Part shown: positions 12,370 through 23,803 of the stretch, piece after piece
Position numbering within the stretch: the first letter of the stretch is position 1
How the letters are laid out: each line of letters starts with the position of its first letter
Origin: Scolanthus callimorphus
Lineage: Eukaryota; Cnidaria; Anthozoa; Actiniaria; Edwardsiidae
DNA length: 64,000 bases
Direction: 5' to 3'
Assembly (NCBI GenBank): GCA_033964015.1
Contig: CM066922.1
Span: 24,352,507 to 24,416,506 of the forward strand
Made by a program: the position numbers and the translations under genes
Notes under the pieces: generated by a model
Told to the model about the DNA's origin: nothing
Databases searched by the model: none
Seen by the model: only the letters and a program-made list of their open reading frames with translations

Positions 12370-12640
12370 TATTAACTAAGGCAATTGGTGCAATAAAACG
12401 AATTAGACAGTTTTTGCCTCCCTCCACTCTTCGAACAATGTATCAGTCCTTTCTCCAAACCTACTTCGATTACTGTAGCGTTGTCTGGAAAGGGTTAGGC
12501 TCTGATCTGGCCTTAAAACTGCCAAAACTTCAAAACCGCTAGGATTATCACATTCTCTAGTTATGATTCTCGTTCGGGGCCTTTGCTTGACGAACTTGAT
12601 GAGTGGGACAAACTTTTTGGAGAGAATAAGTTTTTAAAAC
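12370..12640 (+). pseudogene. LINE reverse-transcriptase C-terminal relic
   Basis: Reads KAIGAIKRIRQFLPPSTLR, then MYQSF..YFDYCSVVW and a broken tail. It is almost the same sequence as 25270-25490, so both are copies of one non-LTR family. Stops and small deletions; truncated at both ends. Confidence 0.65.
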
Positions 12641-12925
12641 AATTTTTTTATGAATGAAAAGTTATTTGGTCACGAATTCTTCTGCGCATGCGCCATAGGA
12701 ATAGTAGTAAGCACAATATTCTGAGCATGCGTTGTTAGTTGAACTATTTTCGCCCTTAGAACAATTTTGTAGAAGTAGATGTTCAAGCAAGCCTGTGGCC
12801 GCGTAGCACTAAGTTCAACAGAGTGGATATAAGGAATTAACCTTGTGTGAAAGCTAACGTGCTAATGAAATGGTCCATGTGTGCTTATGAGCGTTAGCCC
12901 TCGTAAGCGCAGAAAGAGAAAAAAT

Positions 12926-12996
12926 TTCTGACCCCGAGAGGAATTCGAACCCACGACCTCCGGCATTGTACATCCGATGCGTAGAGCACCTGCTCG
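12926..12996 (-). repeat. tRNA-like SINE head
   Basis: On the minus strand the segment shows a box A-like part (GAGCAGGTGCTCTACGCATC) and a box B GGTTCGAATTC, as in a tRNA-derived SINE or tRNA pseudogene. No intact cloverleaf could be drawn. Confidence 0.45.
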
Positions 12997-13028
12997 AGAA
13001 TTATCCAAACCATAACGAGGTTCGCATA

Positions 13029-13210
13029 AGTATGTGAAGTCACGGGGACTGTGTTTTATTTAACAAATAAAACACAGTTTCCGGGACTGCACAGGCTTAT
13101 GCAAACCGAGATGTGGTTGGGAGAATTCGAGAGCAGATCAGTGGAAACACGAGCCGCAGGCGAGCCTGTGCAGTCACGGAAACTGTGTTTTATTTGTTTT
13201 ATAAAATAAT
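13029..13210. repeat. Compound hairpin
   Basis: GGACTGTGTTTTATTT pairs with its complement 3 bases later, and GACTGCACAGGC (about 13084) pairs with GCCTGTGCAGTC (about 13164). Followed by a CCAATCAGAGCGC stretch similar to those beside the hairpins at 46.4 and 63.4 kb. Non-coding. Confidence 0.6.
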
Positions 13211-13419
13211 TATCTACATAAATAAAATCCGCGTGGACAGGAATAGTAAGTTTTTGAAGCGGATGAGACTCTAAATTCTCCATACAGATGAAAGGCTGCA
13301 TCAGCCAATCAGAGCGCTCCGTCTATCGCATGATTTGTCAATCTCTTTCTGATCGGACTGCAAGTTTTCTGAGATGGCGGCAAGCGAAGTGGATTTAAAA
13401 TGACATTCGTGGCTTAAAA

Positions 13420-14506
13420 AAGCCTGAGTATCAGGCGGAATTTTATTTTTCTGTGAGAAAATGAGAGAGGAAAAATAGAATTACGCCTGACACAATCACT
13501 TGTCGCGGCGCCTTCCGCCCCCTTCAAGGCGGCTGTCAAAATCATATCAAAAATTGTCGTCAGCTGTCATCGCCTATTGTCTCGCTCAAGTACGCTTCCC
13601 TGAACCAAAACCAAACAGTCGAGTTTCTTTCGTTTGTAAAAGATCGAGCTTATTAAATATGGCTCAAATCCGGATCAGTACACTTATTTTCTCCAACAAA
13701 AGTATCTGGAAAGCTTGGAGCTCGGTCGGTTATTTTGGGAAACCTGCTTGAAAGTGTGGACTGCGTGGGAACTTCGGCGAGCGGGTCTCGATGTGTGCAG
13801 GAATTCCGCAAGGAAATTTCTACTACAGAACTGCATAAGCTTATCACGAGCTCAAAGGACCGTTTTTTCTAGCGAAAGCTGCCGAATCCTGCGGGAACAA
13901 TTTAGCTTGAGCTAGGAGAAAATTAAGCGCTGCCGAGCAGGATTTCTTTGTTATCGTTGATCTTCGAGGGATGCCGTTGAAATTCCCTACGCTTTTACGG
14001 CACGACTTGCTGCTTTCGGGCCTAGTAACGATATTCGCAAGGGTCTTCTCTCCATCTTTCTAAAGCCAGAAGCTAGCGTACAGCATCGGTGTTGATAAAT
14101 TAGCGTTTGTTAAAAGCAGTTGGCAAAACTACTAGAATTTGAGGCACGCGGTCTGCTCTTCTTTTACTTGTATAGCAGGAAAAAAACTGTATTCCAGATT
14201 CTACATCATCTGCAAACTCTCTTTCGTCCATATTCCGAATTTGAAAGGACGAATTTATTAAAATCTTTGCGTTCGTGTTCCCGAAAGATTCCTCTCTCCC
14301 ATCGCGGCTTGTACTCGAACGAGCAAACGCTTCCAGTTTCGCTTCCGGTTTGACTCACGTGACGCGTCCCTTTGTCTTTTGGCCAATCAGCGCAGCATTC
14401 AGATTCTGAATGTTGAACATGAACTTTTGAATGCATTTGTGTCAGGCCCTCTCCCTCCTTCTCTCGCTTTTTTTTCGAGGAGGGGAGGGTCCTGATACTC
14501 AGGATG
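13420..14506. mobile_element. 1.1-kb terminal-inverted-repeat element with 9-bp target duplication
   Basis: Ends carry CCTGAGTATCAGG and its complement, with imperfect pairing extending about 75 bp, and GGCTTAAAA flanks both sides (13411-13419 and 14507-14515). A 9-bp duplication suits MULE-type transposons. The inside has a readable stretch near 13640-13840 (ESLELGRLFWETCLKVWTAW) that I do not recognise; no transposase is seen. Confidence 0.65.
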
Positions 14507-14515
14507 GGCTTAAAA

Positions 14516-15550
14516 TGGAGGCCTTTTCCTTTCAAAACACAAATAATTACGACAGGAGGTGAACAGAAGACTTAAGTACAGAAGCCGGTGTTTTACATAC
14601 GTGTGTTGGCCCAGTTTCTTCGTCTGTGAAAAATTTCTCCCGAGCAAGAACTCGCATGTGGCAGCGGAACTGCTTGGAAGAGCGTATTTGAACGCTTTAT
14701 TTACGGCATGGAAAAGAAGGAAGGAATCCACTTATTTGTACCTTCTGGTCTTGTCAAACATTATACGAGGATCCAGGATTAGTTTTTGAAGAGCATTTTG
14801 TTCAAGAACGAGACTGAACTTGTGACTGTCGAACGGTGTGCCGAACTCAGCTCAGGTAAAGAAGCGAAAACAATGTTATTTCACGAATCTCATGCTTTAT
14901 ATGTGAATTCAATGTGCTTGATCAAATGTATGTCCAAGTAATATTGACTTCTTAATAAATGATTTAAAACATGTTACTTTTTCTAAAAGCTTTTTCAAAT
15001 TACCGGCCCGAAGCTCGCCCCAGATGACCTTAACAGTATCATTGAGGAGGCAATAACAAATGGTTGGCAGCTTGACCTTGTTGTGGATGATTTCAATTCA
15101 ATACACACATTACGACGACAACATCTGACATCCTTTCTGTCCCAAAGTTTATGAGCACTTTCATCATTAAAGTTTTCAAGAATGTACAAGCTATACCTTC
15201 CTGTCCAGTAAAATCATATCTGGCCTACCAACTATGTACAGACTGACTGACACTTATGCAATGAACAGCAATGCCCCCATGAATCAGGGATACCTTTTTT
15301 AGTCCAGAATTTGAAAGGCATCGGATCACTGCCCATGAGTACTGTGATAGATTCCATCAGAACAATGCGACTTATGGATGATGTTCATCTAGTGAATTTT
15401 GTCCAATTAAAACTTAAAAGCAAAGAGGATTTTGATGATGCATTGATATTTTGTTGTGGCGCAAAACAATCTGTCGGACGACAAGTTAAAAGAAACGAAA
15501 AAAAAATACTCAAAGCCTTCTAATTGTGATGGTCTATGTGGAGCGAAAAA
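14516..15550. other. Gene-less stretch with weak coding-like fragments
   Basis: A short readable piece at 15000-15110 (PKLAPDDLNSIIEEAI...) and one at 15311-15520 have no start or splice support. They may belong to the retroelement relic that follows. Confidence 0.35.
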
Positions 15551-15559
15551 AAGTAAACA

Positions 15560-16250
15560 AACAAATTTGGCTAAAACTGCGATCCGGCACTCGAGGGAGA
15601 GCCCTCAAATTTAAGAAAATCCAGTCAACTCTGACTGAAGCAGTCACCCAGTGACTCGTGCTGATTAAGTCTTCACAAATCCAGACAAGAGTGCATGGAC
15701 AAATAACTCCAAAGAGATAATGAAGACAATGACAGATGCCATTGCTCTGATACTTCAAAGTTATGGTGAACTCTCTCTCTCAGCGCCGTCGGGATCTGAT
15801 AAGGCCAGATCTTAATAGGCAGTATCAGAAAATCTGTCCAGAAGAGGCCCCTGAAGGTTCCACTCATCTCTTTGGGAATGATTTAGCCCAGAAGAGTTGG
15901 TCAAAAACAAGTTTTTTTTCCTAAGCCATACAATCTTTCCAATACAGAGAAAACATTTGCTATTGCAGAAAAGGCGTGATTTAGAGACGTTCCACCACCG
16001 CTGATGACTTCTATTCAAACTGGAAGTTATAGATTAGTTGTGAATCTAAAGAAATTGAATGAGTTTGTTGTCAAAAATCACGTTAAGACGGACACACTAC
16101 AGTCGGTCATGCAGTTGATGACTCCAAATTGTTATATGGCATCAGTTGAATTAAAGGATGCATATTACAGTGTGCTTATCAGTTCCCATTTGCTAAATGG
16201 GCTAGCTTGTTGTCTTGGATTATTTACAAAAACACTATGCCAATCTTCGT
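15560..16250 (+). pseudogene. DIRS-like retrotransposon relic (pre-RT and RT parts)
   Basis: Pieces in shifting frames: LKFKKIQSTLTEAVTQ (about 15600), SQRRRDLIRPDLNRQY (about 15780) followed by THLFGNDL, then an RT segment GSYRLVVNLKKLNEFVV (16022 on) with TPNCYMASVELKDAYYSV. The order and wording match DIRS/Ngaro-type polyproteins as I recall them. Frameshifts and a stop show it is dead. Confidence 0.6.
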
Positions 16251-16458
16251 AGCCAAGGATATATTTCAGTTCATTACATATACGACTCTTGGGGTTGCTA
16301 TCTTGCGAGCCACCGAGCCTTTCTTTGTGAGCCCCGAGCCTTTTGGTATTTCTTGCCATTTTTTGTAATTAAATTAAATAATACTAACTCAATAAGTTAG
16401 TATTAGGTTCTCCATACCCATTCTCGAGATTTGTTTCAAGTTAGAGCAACATGGGTAT

Positions 16459-16606
16459 CTTTTAATTCAAAATTTTACACAAAACACACCCAACATCTTG
16501 TAAATAATTATTCAGGGAAATATTTCCATGACTTTTAATGACTTTGATGGTCTTTTGTAAAAAAATTCAGGACTTTCCAGGTTTTCAAGGACCCTTGGAA
16601 CCCTGG
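16459..16606. mobile_element. 3' half of the CAGGGTTCCCACGG MITE family
   Basis: Matches the right half of 10360-10694 (ATATTTCCATGACTTTTAATG and the end TTTTCAAGGACCCTTGGAAC). The left end is missing. Confidence 0.6.
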
Positions 16607-17139
16607 TTTTTCAAAGACTCGCATCAGATAGCCCTGGAGCTCGCCAAGAGGCTCGCAAACGTTGAATGAACTCTGTTAGGGGTCTGTTAGGTTACAACTC
16701 TGTGAAGAGGAAAGTTATATTTTTCTAAATCATCAAATATATATTTTTTTAAAGCGCGCGGCTGTAATTGTATAGCTCATTTCAAAATTCATCTTTTGAA
16801 AGGCGAAGCTACATCGCTATTTGTCGATTTGGCGGGAGTTGCAAATGGAATTGAACGGGAATCAGGAGCGTGGAAAATTGGTAATCTCCATGACTGCCTA
16901 CCAAGCTGGATAAACCGAGTAAGAGAAGTTGCAGGCTAAAGCTATGTGGTAACCAACTGATAAGCCATGGTATTGATAATTTTGAAGGAACTTAGATTTG
17001 GTTGCTTTTTGCATTTCTTCGTTAGACTTTATTGTCGAATAGAGTGGAATATTAATCTTGGTATCGTGAAAATGACTACCCTATCACATGTGCGCTATTT
17101 TTTTCTAGTTTTAATGTCTTTTTCAAAGACTCGTCAAGG

Positions 17140-17305
17140 CTCGGCGCTCGCTCGTTTGAGAATCTTCGATTCTGTGTCCACCCAGATAAATCAGTCTTTG
17201 AGTCTTCCAAATCATTGATATTTTGGGGATTCGTAGACTCCATCTTAACGACAGTGAGACCTACTCCAGAGAAAGCCGCCCATGCTTCCATAGGGAAGCG
17301 TCTCA
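17140..17305 (+). pseudogene. DIRS-like RT/RNase H fragment
   Basis: Reads LRFCVHPDKSVFESSKSLIF followed by WGFVDSILTTVRPTPEKAAHA, the thumb region typical of DIRS/Gypsy-type reverse transcriptases. It lies about 0.9 kb beyond the first RT fragment, consistent with a rearranged copy. Confidence 0.55.
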
Positions 17306-17309
17306 AAGA

Positions 17310-17560
17310 AGTCGTATTCTCGAAGGAGTAGCATTCAAGACGCTACCCGCAAACAGAGTGACACAAACCATCAAGAAATCAATCACATCAGACAACATCA
17401 ACACCTTCAAGACAGCTTACCAAAAACTCGGAAAGCTCTTTCGACAGCCAGCGCTACAAGAGCATATCGCGAACAAACGCATCACATGGAAGTTTATCCT
17501 TTAGAAGGCGTCCTAGTTGGGTGGGTTTTACGAACGGTCAACTAGTGAAGACGTGCCTCA
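17310..17560 (+). pseudogene. BEL/Pao- or Gypsy-like integrase C-terminal fragment
   Basis: Reads NTFKTAYQKLGKLFRQPALQ, then HIANKRITWKFI, one stop, and KASW.GGFYER. W-K-F-I followed by ASWxGGFYER is the hallmark end of the retroviral-type integrase core in BEL/Pao elements. Different class from the DIRS pieces beside it. Confidence 0.55.
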
Positions 17561-17940
17561 AGGACAATTATTTGTGCCTCATAACTCACTTAGATCTCAG
17601 ATTACGTGAATATGATTGGACACGACCTTTGACACGTCACTGAAGATAAGGGAACACGTGTTGCAGTTTGGGGGAATTTTTGTTATGATCACACGGGGAA
17701 TCAGACTAACTTCAAGATCTTTTAAATACACTAATTCGACTTCTGAAATAAAACGAGAGAAAATCCAATGGAGTAGTCTTTATGATACAACAGGTACAAG
17801 TCGTTTTCGTCCCCAGAGTGAAGAAACCGTCGATGATGAGAAGGCCAAAAAAAAAACGAAGAGTGACTGGAGACTCTACAAACAGGCTTTACTTAGCAAT
17901 TACGCAGGTGTATTTGTTTCTTCGTTTACAAATAATGATT

Positions 17941-18308
17941 AAAAAAGCGCTAAAATTAATTATGCTATTTCCGACGTTTCGAGGCTACTGCCTCTTCATC
18001 AGGGAAAAGCGAGCAACTGAAGAGCACGCGAAAAGACATGCTTGTCTCAGTCATCTGCTCAGGCCCATGGGACACAACAACAAGACGACAAAAGGAGATG
18101 CGTTTAATTTTCAAGAACAAAACGCTACAACCACGCGGACTAAACATTGACTTCAAATTTCTGTAGAACCTCCAGCGCGCGCACAGGTCTACCTGTTGTT
18201 TACAAGTTTGAATCTGTCGCGTGCTCTTCAGTTGCTCGCTTTTCCCTGATGAAGAGGCAGTAGCCTCGAAACGTCGGAAATAGCATTATTAATTTTAGCG
18301 CTTTTTTA
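17941..18308. mobile_element. Inverted repeat with hammerhead-like core (Penelope-type tail?)
   Basis: Arms 17941-18031 and 18217-18308 are near-perfect complements. The right arm carries CTGATGA (18246-18252), a 5-bp helix GAGGC/GCCTC with loop AGTA (18254-18267), then GAAAC (18268-18272), the layout of a hammerhead ribozyme core. One extra A sits between CTGATGA and the helix, and no stem III or cleavage site is evident. Such motifs are known from Penelope-like elements. Confidence 0.55.
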
Positions 18309-18309
18309 A

Positions 18310-20604
18310 TCTTTATTTCATCAAGCGCTACGCAGAACCTTCGTACTCAAGATAGTACAATTTAATTAACTATTTGTTTCTTCGGGCGCACATAGCCTGC
18401 ATGCCGGCTCTCCAGTCAGTCTCAAATTTTTTTAGCGCACGGGATTCCAGTGTCGCGGGCGGCGGGACCCACCCGCCAAAATCAAAAATCAAATATCCTT
18501 TAAAAAAACTGGATTTCGAGGCTCGCAGGTTAGAGGGCGTACATTACTAATATTATGCAGCTTATTATTTCAAAGCACTCAGCAATTCGGTGTCATTTTT
18601 GTGCAAAATTAAAATGTGTATAGTTTTCCACGTCATTATTGCAAAATGTAAGTTCCTCAATGATTAACTAGCGTATTAACTGACTTAAGCTTGATATAGA
18701 TTCTCTGTATAAATCCATCTCCGGAATAGCGACTTGCCCGTTGAGTTTATAATATCATGCATTTTGTTCAGGCCTAATACGTTGGGTATCCTGTATCTTG
18801 TCCCTTCTACCTTCTAAGTAGTTTACCTCTGCCAACATATATATATATAGGCCAAATAGGCCAATCAGTCGTCCATGTGGGACGGGAATTTTCTTCTTCG
18901 AGGTGATGTGAATTGAGCATGCTCTCGGTATCACGTCATACATGCCCACCATCGTGCATTATTTAGGATATTTCCATTACGACAAATAAATAGGTATGCT
19001 AAGGTAGAAAAACGTTAACAATATTAAAGTTGCCACTGAGCATTGGCAATGTGTTTTCTTAATTTTATTGCTACAAGAGATCAAATCACGCCGGAGTGCT
19101 TGAAAATAAAACCTTTCCTCAGTTTTGTGCTGCATATTTTCAACGTCGTGCTGCTTTGTCCAATCACCTAATTTACGAGGTGGATGTTTGCGAGTTTTGT
19201 CAGTGATCCGATCGAGTCATTTAATCGAGCGTGGAATTCAACAAATGCGGGTGGAAATTGACAAGAGACTCTCAGTACAAGTACAAGACATAGACAAATA
19301 TGGATGAAACGGTTGAAAATGAAAGGTGAACAGACCTTACAGGTGAGAAATTATGGGAAAGAACAAGTCCAAGAAATGAGTCCCGAGTTCATTCGAAGTC
19401 TTGTCGAATATTCGAGCAAGACGTATAAGTAAATAATAACGATCCGCCATGTCACGTGATCTCCTCGATTGCTCATCGGTAGAATCTCCGCTCTGCAAAC
19501 TGAAGGTCCGGGGTTCGAATATCGGGAAGTCAAGGTTTTTTTTTTCTTGCGTTTTTTTCAAAGACAAGCACTTTTTGTGTTTTGTTACCGAAAGTGTGTG
19601 ATTGGAAAAAAATTTATTCCGAGTCGACGGCAAAAGGTAGAACTACTTACCAATAAAGTTGCCACTGAGGATATGCACAATATTTTCTAAACTCGCTTGC
19701 TTATTGTATAAAACTATATTCTCTACGTTGTGTCGACTCATTTTCTGAAAAACGAAAATTAACACCGCATTGCTTTAACCAGTGACGTCATCAAAACAAG
19801 TCCCACCTCTTCACATGATCAGCTCCCAACCTGTTTTTTTTTTTCAGCAGCCAGCGGATTTCCCTTGGAATGCGTGCTGGGAACAAGGTTGTACACGGCC
19901 AGCCCTGTCCCACCCTGTAGAACATCGGCAAATAGCTTCCCGTACGCTCTCCGTACCTATGGTTTTTTTTTTCCTTTCTATAATCGTCTACCAGTGACCG
20001 GACGCCGGTCCCTGAAAGGTTGGATAAAGTTATCCACGGATGAAGGTTATCTGTTGTATAGGTATTGTTCAGCATTTATCCGAATCCAGAACGAATGCAG
20101 ACATTTTGAAGAGGTTGGATACACTAAGAGAGAGGAGCGGACCGTTAAAAACGGTGCGAAGTAAAAAAGTAATAAACAGGAATCTAGACATTTCAGGCCC
20201 AGAAAAAAAAAACTGCAAAATATAGGAAGGAGCCACATTTACCTTCCTAGGGGACGAGCGCTGCGAGACTCCAGCCTCAGCGGCTATGCACAAGAGTATT
20301 CAACTATAATGCCTCCAATTTCGTAAAATGTTCTGTACACGGGCAATGCAATGCAGAACCACGACTTAACCCTCGGACGCACAAGCTAACTCACCAAATG
20401 ACTTGACACGTCCGACCTCCATACAAACACTTTAAAAAGAACACGCGTTGAAAGTCCTGGACGGGACACGACGATAGATATATGATTGACAGGTTCTGTG
20501 ATTGACTAAAAGCCAAAAATCTCTATCTCAAGCCCAACTCGGGTTCCAACTCGGAATCAAACTCAAACTCGGACTCGATTCCAAACTCGGTGTTTTGTGA
20601 TTCC
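18310..20604. other. Gene-less stretch
   Basis: No coding region supported. Holds the tRNA-like segment at 19455-19530. Short readable frames have no start, splice or family support. Confidence 0.45.
19455..19530 (+). repeat. tRNA-derived sequence (SINE head or tRNA pseudogene)
   Basis: Box A-like GCTCATCGGTAGAAT and box B GGGGTTCGAATA are correctly spaced, with CTGCAAA in the anticodon-loop position (GCA, cysteine-like). The acceptor and anticodon stems pair poorly, so not a functional tRNA. Confidence 0.5.
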
Positions 20605-20615
20605 CCCAGTGACCA

Positions 20616-21839
20616 AGTGCAGGTTTTGGTCGAGGGTCGAGGGTAAGACGTCGAGGGTCCATTTTTTTTTTTGTTTCTGAGGGTTTATTTCTTCTTTAAA
20701 TGCAAATTCTCGGTTTCCACGATCATCTGTGCTTGAGAATTTTCCCGACGCGCGGGATGCCCGATGTTGGCGAAAGCGTTCTTGCAGGTGCTTCTTCAGA
20801 CTTGCCGCTACAATTTTGTCAGCGCAGACATTTGTCAATCAAATATTTTGCTTCGCTAATTAGTCTGCACGTGAAGGGAAGCAAAATCTTCTGTTACCGT
20901 GGAAATCTCTAAAGTTAAACAGCAAAATTCGAGGCAAACTTGTTGAGTCTGAGTCTTTTTGGCAAGAAAAGATAATGCTTTGCTCTTATTCAATTTAGGA
21001 TGATTTTTCGGGAAAACCAAGATTTCCGCGGCATTTTCACAACATATTTCTAGCGCTAACTTCACTAGAGTGATTCGTGAAAGTCCGGGGGGGGGGGGAC
21101 TCCCATCTTTTTTAGGCGGGGTGCTCGTCGTACCTTTTAGGGTTTAAAATCAGGCCCTTGGTACCATTTACGAGATAAAATTCGAAAACCGTGTCATTTT
21201 TTTCCAGATAGGTACCTGTTAGAGGTCCGTTCTAGCAAATCAACCAAATCAAACTTGTTGGTAGCCTGAATTTCAGACGTATTTTCCCTCGTAAAAAAAA
21301 ATGAGAAAATTACGAGGAAAAATACGCCTTGTTGTACATTTTAGGGGTCAAAATCAACTAAGCGACGCTATGTTTGGTACCTTTTAGGGTTAAAATCGAA
21401 AGTTCCCCATGAGCACACCGCCCCCAAAATTGGGTTGTTTCAGACGGCAAGATCCGTTCGTGCTTCACACGCTCGGTACGCTTAGTCGAGGAAACCCTTC
21501 TGAGAATTCCTGGCGAAAAAGCACACGAAATCTGCCACAGTTTTAAGGAATTTGATAGTTTTGAAAAAGATTGCCCGAATTTTACTCCTGGAGTTTTCGG
21601 AAAACCTTTTGTTTTATCCCGCTCCGCGAAAGTCGAAAAAGGTGGGAAACTTCTCAAGCACAACTGTGTCGGCGTCTATCCACGTATCTCAGGAAAACCA
21701 AATTTCCATTCTTTAAAAAATATTTCAACATGTATCACGGTAAAAATAAAATTTTCATCTATTTCTTACAGAAAAAAATTGGACCCTCGACATTTTACCC
21801 TCGACGTCTTACACTCGACACTCGACCGAAACCTACACT
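20616..21839. mobile_element. 1.2-kb terminal-inverted-repeat element with 11-bp flanking repeats
   Basis: The left end AGTGCAGGTTTTGGTCGAGG is complementary to the right end near 21820-21839; CCCAGTGACCA flanks both sides (20605-20615 and 21840-21850). GTCGAGGGT words are iterated in both ends. The middle contains a nested G-run MITE and a short readable frame at about 21470-21660 of unknown nature. Confidence 0.65.
21085..21430. mobile_element. G-run MITE (GGGACTCCCAT / GGTACCTTTTAGGG family), nested
   Basis: Shares the left end GGGGGACTCCCAT, the repeated ACCTTTTAGGGTT words and the central TACGAGG palindrome with 56498-56840. Lies inside the 20616-21839 element, so it inserted later. Confidence 0.6.
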
Positions 21840-21850
21840 CCCAGTGACCA

Positions 21851-22681
21851 CAGCATTGAAAGTATTGGCTGTATGCGCAGTACGAAGTTTCTTATAATCG
21901 TGAAAAAAATCCAACAATAACTGTTTTTGTCACTTCAGCAATTATATCCTAAAACATTTAGTCGCTTGACTTCGTCTCGCTGACAAATCGCCGATAATAG
22001 TGTAAATAATAAATCTGACGAAAGTATAACAAAATCCAAACATTCTAGTATGAACAGAGGACAACATGGAACGTGTGATGTTGTTTTACTCACAATTCCT
22101 GGAGTTAAAGGCAAGTTCCGGCCTCAGACGTACGGTTTTCCGCTGAGGTTTCATGGTTTTGCGCCTCAAAACAATCTGTCATTGTCAGTTATGCATGGAA
22201 CAAAGACCATAAACTTTGAGGCGATAGCCCATGATAAGGAATGGACTCAATAACAATACTACGTCAAGAGCCTGATGAACTAAATGCCTCGCCAAGCGAA
22301 AAGGAACCTTGGAAATATTTTGTTAAATTTCTGTTTTGAGGAGTGTTACATCAGGCGCGGATCAAGGGGGGTTCATCGAACGAATGACCCCCCCCCCCCC
22401 CCAACTCTCTCTCCGAGCGAACCGAGTTTTTTGGGATCATTTCCCTAAAGAGCTTTGGTCATTTCAGAGTGGTTCTTTTCTTTTATGTGAGCCAATGTAT
22501 ACAGTATATTAAATTCGTGATGTAGAAACCACGATTTTGCCTCGTGAGAGGGCCACGGACAACAGAGAAGGATTGGTATACCTCTATTTTGGTTTTGGCG
22601 TGGTGTCATCAGCAAAAATAAATCAAACATGCGATATCTGACGTCGAAAATGTATTTACATGCTTTCTGTGCAATGAACAC
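21851..22681. other. Gene-less stretch downstream of the dynein gene
   Basis: No supported gene. A 67-codon frame at 22050-22253 has no recognised family. A C run lies at about 22387-22402. Confidence 0.4.
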
Positions 22682-23803
22682 TTAAGGAACACGTTTAGAT
22701 TTAGAAGCAGTCCCCACAGTTACATCCCTGGCTTTTCGCTCAGCCAAACGTCGATAGCGTTCCAGCTCCTCGTCTTTCTGACTTCTCATGGCGTCTATTG
22801 CTGGCTCTGCATACTGCTCGTCTTTGCATGGGTCTTCGCTTTCTTGCTTTTGTTTTGACTTCTCTGGAGGAAAAAACGTGGCATAAGCTGCTTTCCACAA
22901 ATCATACGGACTCCTCGACTGAATACGACTAAGGTCTTCACTGGCAACTGGAGGTGCTCCTATCTGGGACAGACTGTCCTGACCAGCTGGTACAATAACA
23001 GGCTTGTTGTGATCTACAGATATCGCTTTACTCTGGGCAGTATTAAAGAGAAGACAACCCAGCAGGCCACGGCTTCGGCTTATCAGCCCTTCAGTTTTGG
23101 TGCTGTAAAACTGAAGATGGGCTCCATTATAGTGCGCAATAAACCTCAAAGCACGGCTAATCATCTTACGCTTCTCAGGATCAAAGTCCTGATAAAGATC
23201 ATACTTCCCACCAACAAATGCAAGAGGTATAGGAAACGGTTCAACTATGTTCTTGTCTGGGTGATCAGTTCCATACTTTTTCCAGGCCTCTTTCTTCAAC
23301 TGCTGTACTATATTGGGATCTTTATGAGATAATTCGTCTAACACTTTGTTCACTCGCTTTTTTGTCTGGCTGAGTAGAGTTTCCATTGTGTGCCATAATT
23401 CATTTGGTAGGGAAAGATCCAACACAATGATGATGGATAAGTGCCTTATTGACTCGGTAGTTATTGGGATGTCTGTCAGCTTTGAGAGAAATGTGCCGCC
23501 TCCTAACTCCCATATGTGACCAACATCTTTGGCAATATTATGTCCTTTAGCTTTCCTTCCAAATGTGTAATCCAGTGCAGTGGTTGGTTTAGGCGTCTCA
23601 TCTCTATCAAGGAATCTCAGGATCATGGAAGTCTTTCCTGAATTCTTACTTCCAACAATAAAAACACCAGACTCATCGCCATGAGCAGATGACGATGAAT
23701 CTTGTGAGCCAGCCGAAACTTGTTTTTCTGCTTCCTTCTGGTTGTAATCCCTTTCTTCAATGGCCAACTCCCAGATTGTCTTGTCTAGTCGTTTATCAGC
23801 CAT
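22682..23803 (-). CDS. DYNC2LI1: Cytoplasmic dynein 2 light intermediate chain 1
   Basis: Intact 373-residue protein, close to the roughly 350 of vertebrate DYNC2LI1. This dynein-2 subunit stabilises the motor for retrograde intraflagellar transport in cilia. Residues 47-60 hold a Walker A-like loop (GSKNSGKTS at 51-59) in a Ras-like fold; WELGGGTFLS (98-107), LDLSLPNELW (128-137) and AFVGGKYDLYQDFDPEKR (195-212) are conserved family blocks; a charged tail (RYRRLAERKARD) ends the protein. I chose the ATG at 23803 (MADKRLDKTIWEL) because the 25 codons upstream do not look like the family, and CTGTTTAATTCAG|GA just before it is a good splice acceptor, implying a 5' UTR intron. The coding part has no intron, unusual for this gene; no poly(A) trace is seen. 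Confidence 0.93.
   Translation of the reverse strand: MADKRLDKTIWELAIEERDYNQKEAEKQVSAGSQDSSSSAHGDESGVFIVGSKNSGKTSMILRFLDRDETPKPTTALDYTFGRKAKGHNIAKDVGHIWELGGGTFLSKLTDIPITTESIRHLSIIIVLDLSLPNELWHTMETLLSQTKKRVNKVLDELSHKDPNIVQQLKKEAWKKYGTDHPDKNIVEPFPIPLAFVGGKYDLYQDFDPEKRKMISRALRFIAHYNGAHLQFYSTKTEGLISRSRGLLGCLLFNTAQSKAISVDHNKPVIVPAGQDSLSQIGAPPVASEDLSRIQSRSPYDLWKAAYATFFPPEKSKQKQESEDPCKDEQYAEPAIDAMRSQKDEELERYRRLAERKARDVTVGTASKSKRVP

Noticed and set aside
19455..19530. Functional tRNA-Cys
   Set aside because: Box A and B are present but the stems do not pair well; more likely a SINE head.
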